Part shown: piece by piece, positions 1 to 8,083 of the stretch | Layout of the letters: each line of letters starts with the position of its first letter | Numbering within the stretch: the stretch's first letter is position 1 | Assembly (NCBI GenBank): GCA_937928165.1 | Contig: CALFVT010000002.1 | Span: forward strand, 124,001 to 188,000 | Source of the DNA: an uncultured Caulobacterales bacterium | GTDB lineage: Bacteria > Pseudomonadota > Alphaproteobacteria > Caulobacterales > Maricaulaceae | Direction of reading: 5' to 3' | DNA length: 64,000 nt | The notes under the pieces: model-generated | Database searches by the model: none | The model's input: the letters and a program-made list of their open reading frames with translations, nothing else | What the model was told of the DNA's origin: nothing | Program-made: the position numbers and the translations under genes

Positions 1-224
1 TCTTCAAGGGGCGGCATATCCCAGCTCGCCTGCCCCCGAGCCAAAATGTCATTATGTAATTTTACAATATTTTGGTTCTCTCGGTTGCCTTTAAGGTTAA
101 ATTCAGCCGACTGATTAACAGAGCCCAAATATACGCCCGCTTGTTCTAAACAACCTGCAAGACAAGAGGTTCCTGACCGGTGCATCCCCAAAATAAGTAA
201 AAGATTATTCGCAGGCTTTATCAT
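1..224 (-). CDS. Sulfotransferase family protein, 3' end cut by window edge
   Basis: Reading the minus strand from an ATG at 224 gives an open frame of 74 codons that runs off the left edge without a stop. The start of the product reads as a hydrophobic strand followed by GMHRSGTS at residues 13-20, the 5'-phosphosulfate-binding loop of PAPS-dependent sulfotransferases. The family moves a sulfuryl group from PAPS to a hydroxyl or amine acceptor; the acceptor cannot be told from this fragment. It is divergent from the sulfotransferase beginning at 343, sharing a 118-base promoter region. Family assignment is good; the exact function is open. Confidence 0.72.
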   Translation of the reverse strand, partial: MIKPANNLLLILGMHRSGTSCLAGCLEQAGVYLGSVNQSAEFNLKGNRENQNIVKLHNDILARGQASWDMPPLE

Positions 225-342
225 AACGGGCTCTTATCATAGATCACGCGGTGCGAAAGATTTAAGTTTAAAGAATATATGTCTAGCAGGTAAAGTCCTT
301 TTCGCATAAGTTTTTACAAGGTAAGTTTTAAGGAGACCTCGC

Positions 343-1116
343 GTGTTTATCATTACAGGCTGCCAGAGAAGCGGGACGACGCTTTTGGGCATGGCTCTTG
401 ACGCCCATGCTCGCCTTACGGTGATCGAAGAAGATAATAGCCAGTTTCATGAATCTATTGGTGAGACTTTATTGCTTAAATTTCAAGCGTGCCGCGACTA
501 TCACCCCGCAGGTTTTAACAATATTGGTTTTAAAGCGCCCCGCGACAGCCACCGCCTTGAAGACTTTACCCGCGCATATCCCGTCCTTAAAACATTATGG
601 CTCCGCCGTCCGGCTGTGCAAACAGTGGCCTCTATGGTAAGCCTTATTCCAAAACCCAGCGGGCCGTCATGGGCGATGGGCTGGGCGCCGCGTGAAATTC
701 GCAAACATATCACCCAATTTAAAGATAGCGAACTTGCACAAGATTTAGAGCGCGCCGAAGCCATTATTAATACACGGCAACGGGAAGTCGCATATGCGGC
801 GCTTTGCTGGCGGGCCAAAGAAACCCAGCGCCTTATATATAGCCGTATATCAAAGCTCTCAATATTAGATATTGATTATGAAGCCCTTGTACGCCGCCCC
901 AAACCCACTTTAGAGCCCGTCATACATTATTTAGATATTGCGTGGGATGATAATATATTGCGTCACGCCCAAGTCCTAAAGGCGGAACTACGTCCCGGCC
1001 TTTCAGATACGCGGCGCCCGATTGACACCCAAAGCCTTGATAAATGGCAGGCATTATTTCGGGCTGAGGAACAAAAAATTATTGCAGAATATAGCCGTTT
1101 AAGCCTTATGATTTAA
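343..1116 (+). CDS. Sulfotransferase family protein
   Basis: A 257-residue protein starting with GTG, chosen because AGGAG lies at 331-335, about seven bases upstream. The PAPS 5'-phosphosulfate loop GCQRSGTT is at residues 6-13, and a segment near residues 88-98 (RRPAVQTVASM) fits the 3'-phosphate-binding region, where the usual pattern is an Arg and a Ser flanking a helix. No signal peptide or membrane segment is visible, so it should act in the cytosol, on a glycan, lipid or protein acceptor that the sequence does not reveal. It is the second sulfotransferase gene here and lies 61 bases before a type II secretion gene set on the same strand, so modification of a surface or secreted product is a reasonable guess, no more. 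Confidence 0.8.
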   Translation: MFIITGCQRSGTTLLGMALDAHARLTVIEEDNSQFHESIGETLLLKFQACRDYHPAGFNNIGFKAPRDSHRLEDFTRAYPVLKTLWLRRPAVQTVASMVSLIPKPSGPSWAMGWAPREIRKHITQFKDSELAQDLERAEAIINTRQREVAYAALCWRAKETQRLIYSRISKLSILDIDYEALVRRPKPTLEPVIHYLDIAWDDNILRHAQVLKAELRPGLSDTRRPIDTQSLDKWQALFRAEEQKIIAEYSRLSLMI

Positions 1117-1151
1117 CCCAAAGATCTTTCATGTTTCATATCTTTCCATCT

Positions 1152-1175
1152 GCGGTTTCACCGCTTATGATAAGC
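1152..1175 (+). other. Two small hairpins before the first secretion gene
   Basis: GCGGT/ACCGC with a three-base loop (1152-1164) is followed immediately by GCTTAT-G-ATAAGC (1163-1175), which shares its first two bases. The second repeat ends two bases before the GTG start at 1178, where no ribosome binding site is evident. A role in limiting translation is possible, but the hairpins are short. Confidence 0.25.
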
Positions 1176-1177
1176 GC

Positions 1178-1879
1178 GTGAATATTCAGCCTCATATCGC
1201 CCATGCACCGCTTAAAACAAACGGTTTCACCTTACTTGAAACCCTTATGGCTTTGGCAATTATGTCGATTATATCCCTCGCTATGTTTCAGTCATTGGGG
1301 CAAATGTTGGCCGTATCGGACCGGGCCGTAAAAATAGGCAATGAATCCCTTGACCGTTTTGCTAATGAAGCGGGTTACCGAGATTTTATTGGTGATATTA
1401 TCGGAACATGGACACGGGCAGACCCGCTTGCCTTTACGGCAGGGAGCCAAAGCATGAGCGGGCTGGCTGTTTCCCCTTTAATTGTAGAGCGCCGCACAGG
1501 CGCGCAAGATTTCCAGCTTTACATACAGCCCCTCCCCCAGGAGGCATCTCGCCCGCCCCAATTCCAGCTCCGGCTTAACGCTCCTGGCTTGCCGCTTAAT
1601 GCCATCGGCGAAAGACCGCAGCCCATATTGGCCGTTTTTGAAGGCGAAAACCCGCGCTTTATCTACATAAGCTATGACCAAAGGCGGCGTACAAATTGGC
1701 CGCCTGAAATCGTACCCTCGCCGGGCATTTTTGATGATGATATCTATATGGACATTCCGCGCCTGCCCCATATCATTGGCCTTGAATATGATTATCAAGG
1801 CGAGCGCGTGACCCTTTGGGCTCGCACGCGGCACGCGGTCAATTTATCTCTTGGGGTTGGCCATGACCTACAACAATAA
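1178..1879 (+). CDS. Type II secretion pseudopilin, GspJ-like (set 1)
   Basis: A 233-residue prepilin-like protein. A 16-residue basic leader ends in Gly16, then comes FTLLE with Glu at +5, followed by a hydrophobic helix to about residue 40: the class III signal cut and N-methylated by prepilin peptidase. The large C-terminal domain and the position directly before a GspK-like gene favour the minor pseudopilin GspJ, which joins GspI and GspK at the pseudopilus tip. The start is a GTG without a clear ribosome binding site. The gene overlaps the next one by 17 bases, so the two are probably translationally coupled. It is the first gene of a compact seven-gene set. The J assignment is by size and neighbours; sequence similarity to standard GspJ looks weak. 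Confidence 0.7.
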   Translation: MNIQPHIAHAPLKTNGFTLLETLMALAIMSIISLAMFQSLGQMLAVSDRAVKIGNESLDRFANEAGYRDFIGDIIGTWTRADPLAFTAGSQSMSGLAVSPLIVERRTGAQDFQLYIQPLPQEASRPPQFQLRLNAPGLPLNAIGERPQPILAVFEGENPRFIYISYDQRRRTNWPPEIVPSPGIFDDDIYMDIPRLPHIIGLEYDYQGERVTLWARTRHAVNLSLGVGHDLQQ

Positions 1880-2846
1880 ACATTCCCATAGCAGCGGCTT
1901 TGTCTTGCCTTATGTATTGGTCGCCATTGCCCTTTTGGCCGCCATCACCTTATTTACAGCGCAAAACCTCTCCCGCGGCACCGATAGCCTTGTGCAGCTA
2001 GAGCGCAGCCGGCAAATTGATCTTGCGTTTCATGCGGCGGAAACCGAAGCCTTATTGTGGCTCTTAACGGCGCAGCCAAGAGAGGCGGGCTATCAAAAAG
2101 TCAGAGATATCACCCGCCGCAATCAACTTACAACCACCGAAGCTATTGGTGAAAAATGGGGGCTTAAAGGGGATATGCGCCGTATTGCCACGGCTTACGG
2201 CCCGGTTTTTGTCAGTCTCCAAGATGTATCAGGCTTGCTTTCATTACGAATCCCCGATGAGCCTTTATTTAAAGACCTTATGGGCGGTTTCGGTATTCCG
2301 CCCAGTGACGCCGGGCGGCTTTTAGCGCGGCTTCAGGACTATATAGATCCAGATAGCCGCCGCCGCTTTCAAGGGGCAGAAGCTGTACAATACCGCCAAA
2401 GGGGCTTGCCGCCGCCGACTAATACCCACCTTAGAAGCCTATCGGAACTTCCCCGTATTTTAGATTGGCCCGAAGCCTTAGCCCGTATTGACATGGCTAA
2501 ATTCGAGCGTTTTGTCTCTTTATCAGACCGTACAACCGCGACCAGCCAAGCAAATTTATCACCCGAGATTGCCGTTCATATAAATGCGCGGGCCGCTTTG
2601 GGCCGTCAATCAACGGAGCTGTTTTCTGATGATATTTTTCCGTCCCCTGTTTTCCGCCTCACCTTTGAAGCCCCGATGACAAATGAAAAGGGTCAAAGCA
2701 TCATACGGCGGCGACTTATTGAATACACCCGAACCGTCAATCTTATCGCTGAGCCGGTGAAGAAAGTTTGGATTTCCGACAGGACAGTGCTAGACAGTAG
2801 CGCCCCGGCGCGCTTTAACAGGGCCGCAACACTGGAAACAGGATAA
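1863..2846 (+). CDS. Type II secretion protein GspK-like (set 1)
   Basis: I place the start at ATG 1863 (GGGG at 1853-1856) rather than at an in-frame TTG at 1851; this gives 327 residues. A 12-residue leader ends in Gly, then FVLPY and a hydrophobic helix. The residue at +5 is Tyr, not Glu; lack of Glu5 is typical of GspK, the pseudopilin that caps the tip and does not need it for joining the filament. A segment near residues 120-130 (DVSGLLSLR) resembles the conserved Asp-Ser-Gly-X-Leu region of GspK, and an SAM-like helical domain follows. It lies between J-like and L-like genes, the usual order. Confidence 0.75.
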   Translation: MTYNNKHSHSSGFVLPYVLVAIALLAAITLFTAQNLSRGTDSLVQLERSRQIDLAFHAAETEALLWLLTAQPREAGYQKVRDITRRNQLTTTEAIGEKWGLKGDMRRIATAYGPVFVSLQDVSGLLSLRIPDEPLFKDLMGGFGIPPSDAGRLLARLQDYIDPDSRRRFQGAEAVQYRQRGLPPPTNTHLRSLSELPRILDWPEALARIDMAKFERFVSLSDRTTATSQANLSPEIAVHINARAALGRQSTELFSDDIFPSPVFRLTFEAPMTNEKGQSIIRRRLIEYTRTVNLIAEPVKKVWISDRTVLDSSAPARFNRAATLETG

Positions 2847-2853
2847 AGCCGCA

Positions 2854-3936
2854 ATGCAAATAGCGCCGCGTCTATATATTCATCAAGACTCTAAACTGAC
2901 GGCTTACACGCCGGGCGGCCGGGCGGCGCGTGGGTTTTGGTCGCCAGATGTGACCGTTATTTCGCGCCGTGATTGCGCCTTTCGCCGCCTCAAACTACCG
3001 GATGCAAGTGCCCAAGGTTTTGCCGCCTTACGTTTGCAAGCCCTCAATGAAGCAAGGCGCGGCCATGACGCGGTTTATATTCGCCCTGGGCAGGCGGGCC
3101 GCTGGGCCAATATCTGGACATATAAAACTCCGCAAGCCCTACGCGGGAAAGCCGTTCCTGAAACTGAGCTTCAAGCGCCCGGCCCAGATGGCTTACGCCT
3201 TGTCAAAGGCATATCCGGCGTAGAGGGCCAATATTGGCGCGCGGACAGCTTACTAGCCAGCCGCTGGTGGCCCGCAGCACCAAAACCTCATCAATGGGCC
3301 TCTTTTTTACAAGGCCTTGATCAAGCCGCTCTTGAAATAGACGCCGCAGAACTGCCCGCAACCCTTCCGGCTTTATCACAGCCCGAACTCAGCGGCGCTA
3401 TCCCCATTGTTACGGCTGAGAGTTTTAAAACCGGCGCATTATCCCCCAAGGCCCTATTAAAGCCTAGCCGTTTGGCGATGGGCATTGCGGCTATAAGCTT
3501 GCTATCGGTAAGCTATCTTAGCGCTCAATTTATCCATGCAAAACTGAGCCTATCACAAACCCAAAGCCAGCTTGACGCCGTATCCGGCCGCACCGGCGTC
3601 ATTATGCAAGACCGGCAAGCGGCCTTAGAAAATTTAGCATCACTGCGTGATTTTGATGTCTTAGAGCCGCGCATATTACTCTTGTCTGCTTGGGATCAAC
3701 TGGCGAGCGCCCTTGAAGGTCAGCCTGTAAAATTTCAAAGTTTTAATTATCTTAACGGTGAGATTGAAATTAAGATCAAAGGAAGTTTTACACTTTCAGC
3801 TGCGGATATTGTGACAAAAATAGAAAACCTTCCTGCCTTTGAAGGCGTAACCTTTACGCTTGAGCCTAATCAGCAATCCATCGTGAAAGCCAAGCTTATC
3901 ACGACCGCAAACACGCGCGCGGAGACAAAATCATGA
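2854..3936 (+). CDS. Type II secretion inner-membrane platform protein GspL-like (set 1)
   Basis: A 360-residue protein, close to the length of the canonical GspL of set 2 (366). The first 200 residues are soluble and should be cytosolic; one membrane segment lies at about residues 206-226; a coiled-coil-prone stretch and a small periplasmic alpha-beta domain follow. This is the layout of GspL, which anchors the GspE ATPase to the membrane and pairs with GspM. The start ATG lies seven bases after the GspK-like stop and the stop overlaps the next gene by four bases. Little direct similarity to GspL is visible, so the call rests on architecture and order; a PilM-PilN-like fusion is the same idea under another name. 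Confidence 0.6.
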   Translation: MQIAPRLYIHQDSKLTAYTPGGRAARGFWSPDVTVISRRDCAFRRLKLPDASAQGFAALRLQALNEARRGHDAVYIRPGQAGRWANIWTYKTPQALRGKAVPETELQAPGPDGLRLVKGISGVEGQYWRADSLLASRWWPAAPKPHQWASFLQGLDQAALEIDAAELPATLPALSQPELSGAIPIVTAESFKTGALSPKALLKPSRLAMGIAAISLLSVSYLSAQFIHAKLSLSQTQSQLDAVSGRTGVIMQDRQAALENLASLRDFDVLEPRILLLSAWDQLASALEGQPVKFQSFNYLNGEIEIKIKGSFTLSAADIVTKIENLPAFEGVTFTLEPNQQSIVKAKLITTANTRAETKS

Positions 3937-4529
3937 CGGCTGCCACGAATGCTTTAGCCCGCTTTGGTCAGTGGCTGGACTATAAGGCTACGCCTTTATC
4001 TGCCTATGGCTTGATTGCCTTAATTTTTCTAAGTGCTTTTTTTGGTCTTGATAAGCTTGCGCAGGCCAACCATAATTACCTATCCCAGTTAGAAACAGCC
4101 CAACAAGAGCTTGCATTATTATCCGCGATTGATGGCCAAGACATATGGAGCCAACGCAAAGATGAGAGCCGCGCCCTCAAAATTAGTTTAAATGCGGCCT
4201 TATGGCCGGGCCATACAGCCGGCGCGATTGCCGCTCAGCTTCAGCAAAGTCTTCGGCAAAAAGCAGCGGGACTAGATATGAAAAATATTCGCGTTATTGT
4301 CGATGCAGAACCGGCTGAGGTTGGAAATGTTACAGTGTTAAATTTCGAGCTTAGCGGATTACTCCCGCCCCATAAAAGCCTACATGATACACTTGCGGTA
4401 CTGGCTGAGGATAAATATAGTTTGAATGTGGAACAGGCGAGTTTGACATTCTCGCAGCGCCGGCCCTCTCTTTTACGTCTGTCGGGGATTGCACCGATCA
4501 AAATCTTACCGCCAGACGGCGGCGCATAA
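3933..4529 (+). CDS. Type II secretion platform protein GspM/PilO-like (set 1)
   Basis: A 198-residue protein whose ATG overlaps the preceding stop (ATGA). One membrane helix at about residues 22-42 is followed by a coiled-coil-prone stretch (residues 45-75) and a periplasmic ferredoxin-like alpha-beta domain, the architecture of GspM and PilO. These proteins dimerise with GspL/PilN to form the inner-membrane platform ring. Its place directly after the L-like gene fits. It is longer than GspM of set 2 (156 residues). Confidence 0.62.
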   Translation: MTAATNALARFGQWLDYKATPLSAYGLIALIFLSAFFGLDKLAQANHNYLSQLETAQQELALLSAIDGQDIWSQRKDESRALKISLNAALWPGHTAGAIAAQLQQSLRQKAAGLDMKNIRVIVDAEPAEVGNVTVLNFELSGLLPPHKSLHDTLAVLAEDKYSLNVEQASLTFSQRRPSLLRLSGIAPIKILPPDGGA

Positions 4530-4531
4530 TC

Positions 4532-5020
4532 ATGCCGCGTTTACCCATTATAATCAGTATTGGCTTTATCATTGCGGCCATTTTAGGCTGGGTCTCTACG
4601 GGCCGTGATAATATCAATCAGCGCGAGATTCGAGACCCTTGGCCAAATGAATTAACCGCAGCGCAGAACATATCGGTCAAAGATGTAGTTTCGCGGCTAA
4701 ATACTTCGGCGCTTTTTCCTAAGCTCAGTCCAGACAGCGGCGACGGCAGCAGCGCACTTGGCCCGGATGGCCGGCCTCTTAACGGCTCGCGCCAAACTGA
4801 GGCGCCGCCCTTTCCCGATATTCGCGGCGTAAGCCGCCTTGACGGCCAACCCTATGTCACTTTAGAGTTTGCTGACGGCAGCGTGAAAACCCTGGCTGAA
4901 GGCGCACAGCTCAGCTCGGGCTGGCAGTTAAAATCAGTTGACCCCAGACGCATTATTGCCACTTATGACGACGAAGAGATTACGCGCCCGGTGCGAGATT
5001 ACGCCCCGGGGCATCCTTAA
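4532..5020 (+). CDS. Type II secretion GspC/PilP-like protein without PDZ domain (set 1)
   Basis: A 162-residue protein with an N-terminal membrane helix (residues 4-21), a linker rich in Ser, Asp and Pro, and a C-terminal beta domain (about residues 95-155) that reads like the homology region of GspC or of PilP: a conserved Ile-Arg-Gly-Val strand, a turn, then a strand pair around a Gly-rich loop. That domain contacts the N0 domain of the secretin and links inner- and outer-membrane parts. Unlike GspC of set 2 there is no PDZ domain after it. It sits two bases after the M-like gene and 75 bases before the secretin gene. Confidence 0.65.
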   Translation: MPRLPIIISIGFIIAAILGWVSTGRDNINQREIRDPWPNELTAAQNISVKDVVSRLNTSALFPKLSPDSGDGSSALGPDGRPLNGSRQTEAPPFPDIRGVSRLDGQPYVTLEFADGSVKTLAEGAQLSSGWQLKSVDPRRIIATYDDEEITRPVRDYAPGHP

Positions 5021-5095
5021 AGACAGCAATTTATAGATTTTAACACCGACAGAAAACCGCCAATAAAAAATAATGACAAAACATAAATAATAATA

Positions 5096-7321
5096 ATGAT
5101 GATTTTTGATATGATAAAAACCCGCAAAACAACGGCTGCACATAGGCTTAAACCGCAAGGCCGGCCTTATTACCTCTGGCCTCTCGCTTTAAGTCTTTCT
5201 ACCTTCGCCATGACGGCCTGTCAGCATTTGCCGCAAAAAAACGCTGATCTGCCTCCGGCCCAAGAACAAGCCTTGGGTGACATTACCCTATCAAAAGACT
5301 TACAACGCCCCGTCCGGGCGAATAGTATCAACCGCGTCCCTCAAGGCGTTAATCAGCCCGCCAGAGAGGCCGCGCCCTCTGTTGTTGGGCGCGTTCCGGT
5401 TATCGCCCCGCTTAGCGGCGATGTCGATGAGGGCCCCGCCCAACCCATACCTCGCCCTGTAACAAAAACCGTAGAGGCGATTGTTTCGCCGTTATCTGTA
5501 CCTAAATTTCTTGATGTTGTTTTTGGCGATATGCTGCAAGTTCCCTTTGTTGTCGGCCCTGAAGTCGCCAAGCGAACAGATATCATCCAGCTTCGCTCGT
5601 CTGGAACCCTTAAGTCAGAAGACTTCCTAAGTCTTGTCACAGTCGCGCTTGAAGATTACGGCATTCGCGTTTTGCCAGATAACGGCACTTACCGCATTGT
5701 TGAAGATAAAGTTCTTTATGAGCAAATCCCACGCTTTATAAAAACACGGGCCCGGGCTTCGACCCGTGCAGATTTGCGGCCTGTTATCCAATTTATTGAC
5801 CTAAAAGCTATTGACGCCAATTCCATGGTGGCTTTTTTAACCCAAGCCTTTGGCCGAAATAACCCAAAGCTTCGGTTTAACAGTAACCCGCGCGATAATT
5901 ATCTAACCCTCACGGGATTGCCAAACGATATTCAGGCGGCTCTGGAGATCATCGACCGCCTTGATGAGCTCACCTATGCAGGGCAGCAGGTAAAACGGTT
6001 CTCGCCGCGCTATTGGAAAGTCGAAGATCTTGCAAATGCCCTAGAACGCGGCCTTGCGATTGAAGGTTGGCAGGTCACGCAAGATGAAACCCTACGCCGG
6101 GGGATTTATCTCTACCCGGTTGAATATACCAATGATCTGTTTGTTTTCACCAAAAATGCCGAGGCCCGCGAGCGGGTTGAGCGTTGGTTTACAGAATTTG
6201 ACCGCCCTGTCTCTGGCGGCGACACGGCCGAAATTTTTATCTATCAAGTCCAAAATGTAGACGCCGAAGCTTTAGCCATGACCGCCAACCGCGCCCTGAC
6301 GGGACAAATACAGGCCTTGGAGCAACAAACTCTGGCCGTTGGCGCGGAAGGGCCCGGCGGTGGGTCTGGCACTAATGAAATTTTTACGCCAGATTTAAAT
6401 GGCAACCGTATTATTTTTTCAGGAACCGCATCTGAATATGATAAATATATACGGCTTTTACAGGCCCTAGACACGCCTGTGCCCGAAGTCTTACTCGAAT
6501 TACAAATTGCGGAAATCACCCTAACAAACGGCGTGAATACTGGGGTTGAGTTTAATATTAATAATTCCGCAAGCGGCAACGTTTTTGGCGGCGGAGCGCG
6601 GACCAATAATAATATAATTGAAACCCTGGGTACCGGCGGGCTTGGGCTTGGCTCAACGGGCCTTAATATTGGCATTTTAGAGGGCGATGTGGACGCGCAG
6701 ATCAATGCCTTTGCCAATAACCGGCGCGTTAAATTCCTCTCGACACCGATTGTTGTCGCCCGCTCAGGTACCGCTGCTGAACTTCAAGTAGGGACGGACG
6801 TTCCGATTATCACCTCCCAACGGGCGGACAGCGCACAAAACGGCGGCGGCGCTTTGGATGTGTTACAATCTATTGAATACCGCTCAACCGGGGTCATCCT
6901 GTCGATTGAGCCCATTGTTTTTAGTGATGACCGTATTGACCTCACCATTAGCCAAGAGGTGTCATCGACTGTGGATACGGCTAATAGCGGAATATCAAGT
7001 CCGACAATTTCAAACCGCGCCATTAGCACGGAGCTATCCTTAGAAGATGGAGCCACAGCAGTTTTGGGGGGATTAATCCAAGAGAATGTTATCCGCTCTG
7101 ATAACGGCATACCCTTTTTTAAAGATATCCCCGTCATTGGTCAGGCCTTTTCAGCAGATGCCTATTCCATAGACCGCACAGAGCTTGTGGTTTTCATTCG
7201 TGCCTATGTTATTCGCGGTCAAGCGGACCGGGGCACATTTGTGAATGCGTTGCGGCAACGCTCAGACGCGGTGATCAATGATAATGGACGGCTTTTGACT
7301 CTGCGGCCTAAAAACTTCTAA
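5096..7321 (+). CDS. Type II secretion secretin GspD-like, predicted lipoprotein (set 1)
   Basis: A 741-residue outer-membrane secretin. The N terminus holds a basic stretch, a hydrophobic core and MTAC at residues 39-42, a signal peptidase II lipobox, so the mature protein should be lipidated at Cys42; starts at 5096, 5099 or 5111 are all possible. Repeated N domains follow (about residues 125-400), then the secretin barrel region: a VPEVLLELQIAEI strand, the Thr-Pro-Ile-Val turn, and near the end TELVVFIRAYVI. The secretin forms the outer-membrane channel. A lipidated secretin can reach the outer membrane through the Lol route without a separate pilotin, as known for HxcQ of Pseudomonas. 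Set 2 has a second secretin with an ordinary signal peptide. Confidence 0.88.
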   Translation: MMIFDMIKTRKTTAAHRLKPQGRPYYLWPLALSLSTFAMTACQHLPQKNADLPPAQEQALGDITLSKDLQRPVRANSINRVPQGVNQPAREAAPSVVGRVPVIAPLSGDVDEGPAQPIPRPVTKTVEAIVSPLSVPKFLDVVFGDMLQVPFVVGPEVAKRTDIIQLRSSGTLKSEDFLSLVTVALEDYGIRVLPDNGTYRIVEDKVLYEQIPRFIKTRARASTRADLRPVIQFIDLKAIDANSMVAFLTQAFGRNNPKLRFNSNPRDNYLTLTGLPNDIQAALEIIDRLDELTYAGQQVKRFSPRYWKVEDLANALERGLAIEGWQVTQDETLRRGIYLYPVEYTNDLFVFTKNAEARERVERWFTEFDRPVSGGDTAEIFIYQVQNVDAEALAMTANRALTGQIQALEQQTLAVGAEGPGGGSGTNEIFTPDLNGNRIIFSGTASEYDKYIRLLQALDTPVPEVLLELQIAEITLTNGVNTGVEFNINNSASGNVFGGGARTNNNIIETLGTGGLGLGSTGLNIGILEGDVDAQINAFANNRRVKFLSTPIVVARSGTAAELQVGTDVPIITSQRADSAQNGGGALDVLQSIEYRSTGVILSIEPIVFSDDRIDLTISQEVSSTVDTANSGISSPTISNRAISTELSLEDGATAVLGGLIQENVIRSDNGIPFFKDIPVIGQAFSADAYSIDRTELVVFIRAYVIRGQADRGTFVNALRQRSDAVINDNGRLLTLRPKNF

Positions 7322-7347
7322 GCTATTATTGTGATGGGCCCGCCTCT

Positions 7348-7788
7348 ATGTTGACGCCGCATAATATCCAGCTGCATAACGGTGATAATAGCGGATTTAC
7401 AGTGCTTGAAGCTTTGGTCGCACTAGCTTTACTGGCGGCAGCCTTTATTCCTTTGATGGGGATGCAAAGCCAGTTTGTGGAGCGGATTGCCGCACAAAAG
7501 CGCCTGGAAACGCGGCTGTCTTTACAGGCGGCCCTTAGCGCACAACTCGAAGATGTAAATTTCATGCAACATCAAACAGGCCGCCTCAATGGCGCCGGAT
7601 ATTCGGCCCAATGGCAAGCTGTGCCGCGCGGCACAGCTGTTACATCGCGCCTATCAACCGGTGACCCCGCACGCTTTGATATTCAGGCCTATAATATAAC
7701 CATTCTAGCGACCTATATAGATGGTCGCCAAGAGCAATATCGCCTTCCCGGTTATGGTTGGCGGGCGAAGTGGGCGATAAACAACTGA
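7348..7788 (+). CDS. Type II secretion minor pseudopilin, GspI-like (set 1)
   Basis: A 146-residue prepilin-like protein: a 16-residue leader ending in Gly, then FTVLE with Glu at +5 and a hydrophobic helix to about residue 38, then a small soluble domain. The size and the Phe-Thr-Val-Leu-Glu-Ala start fit GspI, a tip pseudopilin. It follows the secretin gene by 26 bases and is the last gene of set 1 before a perfect AT-rich hairpin that begins inside its stop codon. No major pseudopilin (GspG) is visible in set 1. Confidence 0.7.
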   Translation: MLTPHNIQLHNGDNSGFTVLEALVALALLAAAFIPLMGMQSQFVERIAAQKRLETRLSLQAALSAQLEDVNFMQHQTGRLNGAGYSAQWQAVPRGTAVTSRLSTGDPARFDIQAYNITILATYIDGRQEQYRLPGYGWRAKWAINN

Positions 7789-7825
7789 TTTTGTATAATT
7801 TATAAAAAATTATACAAAATCTTTT
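7787..7825 (+). terminator. AT-rich hairpin terminator after set 1
   Basis: A perfect 15-base-pair inverted repeat (7787-7801 with 7807-7821) around a five-base loop, followed by TTTT. It begins in the stop codon of the GspI-like gene. The stem is weak in GC but very long, so it should stop or slow transcription from set 1 before the exported-protein gene. Confidence 0.6.
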
Positions 7826-7887
7826 GAATTTGTTGTTTTTTAGGCACAGTTATAGAGCTTATATACAGTTATGCCGCCGTTATTTGA

Positions 7888-7908
7888 CTTTAAACGCTTG
7901 ATTTAAAG
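7888..7908. promoter_or_regulatory. Inverted repeat, candidate operator
   Basis: CTTTAAA and TTTAAAG are separated by seven bases, a shape suited to a dimeric regulator. It lies 29 bases before the CtrA box and about 300 bases before the exported-protein start. A direct repeat ACAGTTAT (7846-7853 and 7865-7872) lies just upstream. No regulator can be named. Confidence 0.35.
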
Positions 7909-7936
7909 TGTTTTGGCGTGATTTGCCGCTTTTTCG

Positions 7937-7952
7937 TTAAGATTCCATTAAC
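7937..7952. promoter_or_regulatory. Perfect CtrA-box match overlapping a GANTC site
   Basis: TTAAGATTCCATTAAC matches the CtrA consensus TTAA-N7-TTAAC at every fixed position. The spacer contains GATTC, a target of the CcrM adenine methyltransferase. CtrA is the master cell-cycle response regulator of Alphaproteobacteria and often binds over the -35 region. The site is about 250 bases before the ATG of the exported-protein gene; a start of transcription near 7975-7985 would place the box at about -35. Regulation by CtrA is inferred from the motif alone. Confidence 0.6.
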
Positions 7953-7976
7953 CATGTAGAGGATAACCCCTGTTCT

Positions 7977-8083
7977 CGTATAAGTGAATTTAGGGCGCTC
8001 CGAAAGAATCGGCTAAAAAAAGCCCTTTCGAAACGATTTAGACACATGACTCGCTTGACGGGCACTATAGAGGCACTTATACG
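7977..8083 (+). promoter_or_regulatory. Foldable leader with nested inverted repeats
   Basis: CGTATAAGTG (7977-7986) and CACTTATACG (8074-8083) are perfect complements 87 bases apart. Between them is a tight hairpin: CGAAAG (8001-8006) with CTTTCG (8025-8030), enclosing GGCT/AGCC around an A6 loop. After each outer arm stands a near-identical direct repeat, GAATTTAGGGCG (7986-7997) and GAATTTCAGGGCG (8083-8095). If transcribed, the leader would form a closed multi-stem RNA before the exported-protein gene; as DNA it could be paired operator sites. Two further GANTC sites lie inside (8006-8010, 8048-8052). Confidence 0.45.

Noticed and set aside
7914-7927. TTGGCG ... TTGCC resembling a sigma-54 promoter
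   Set aside because: The distance between the GG and GC elements is eight bases instead of the required ten.
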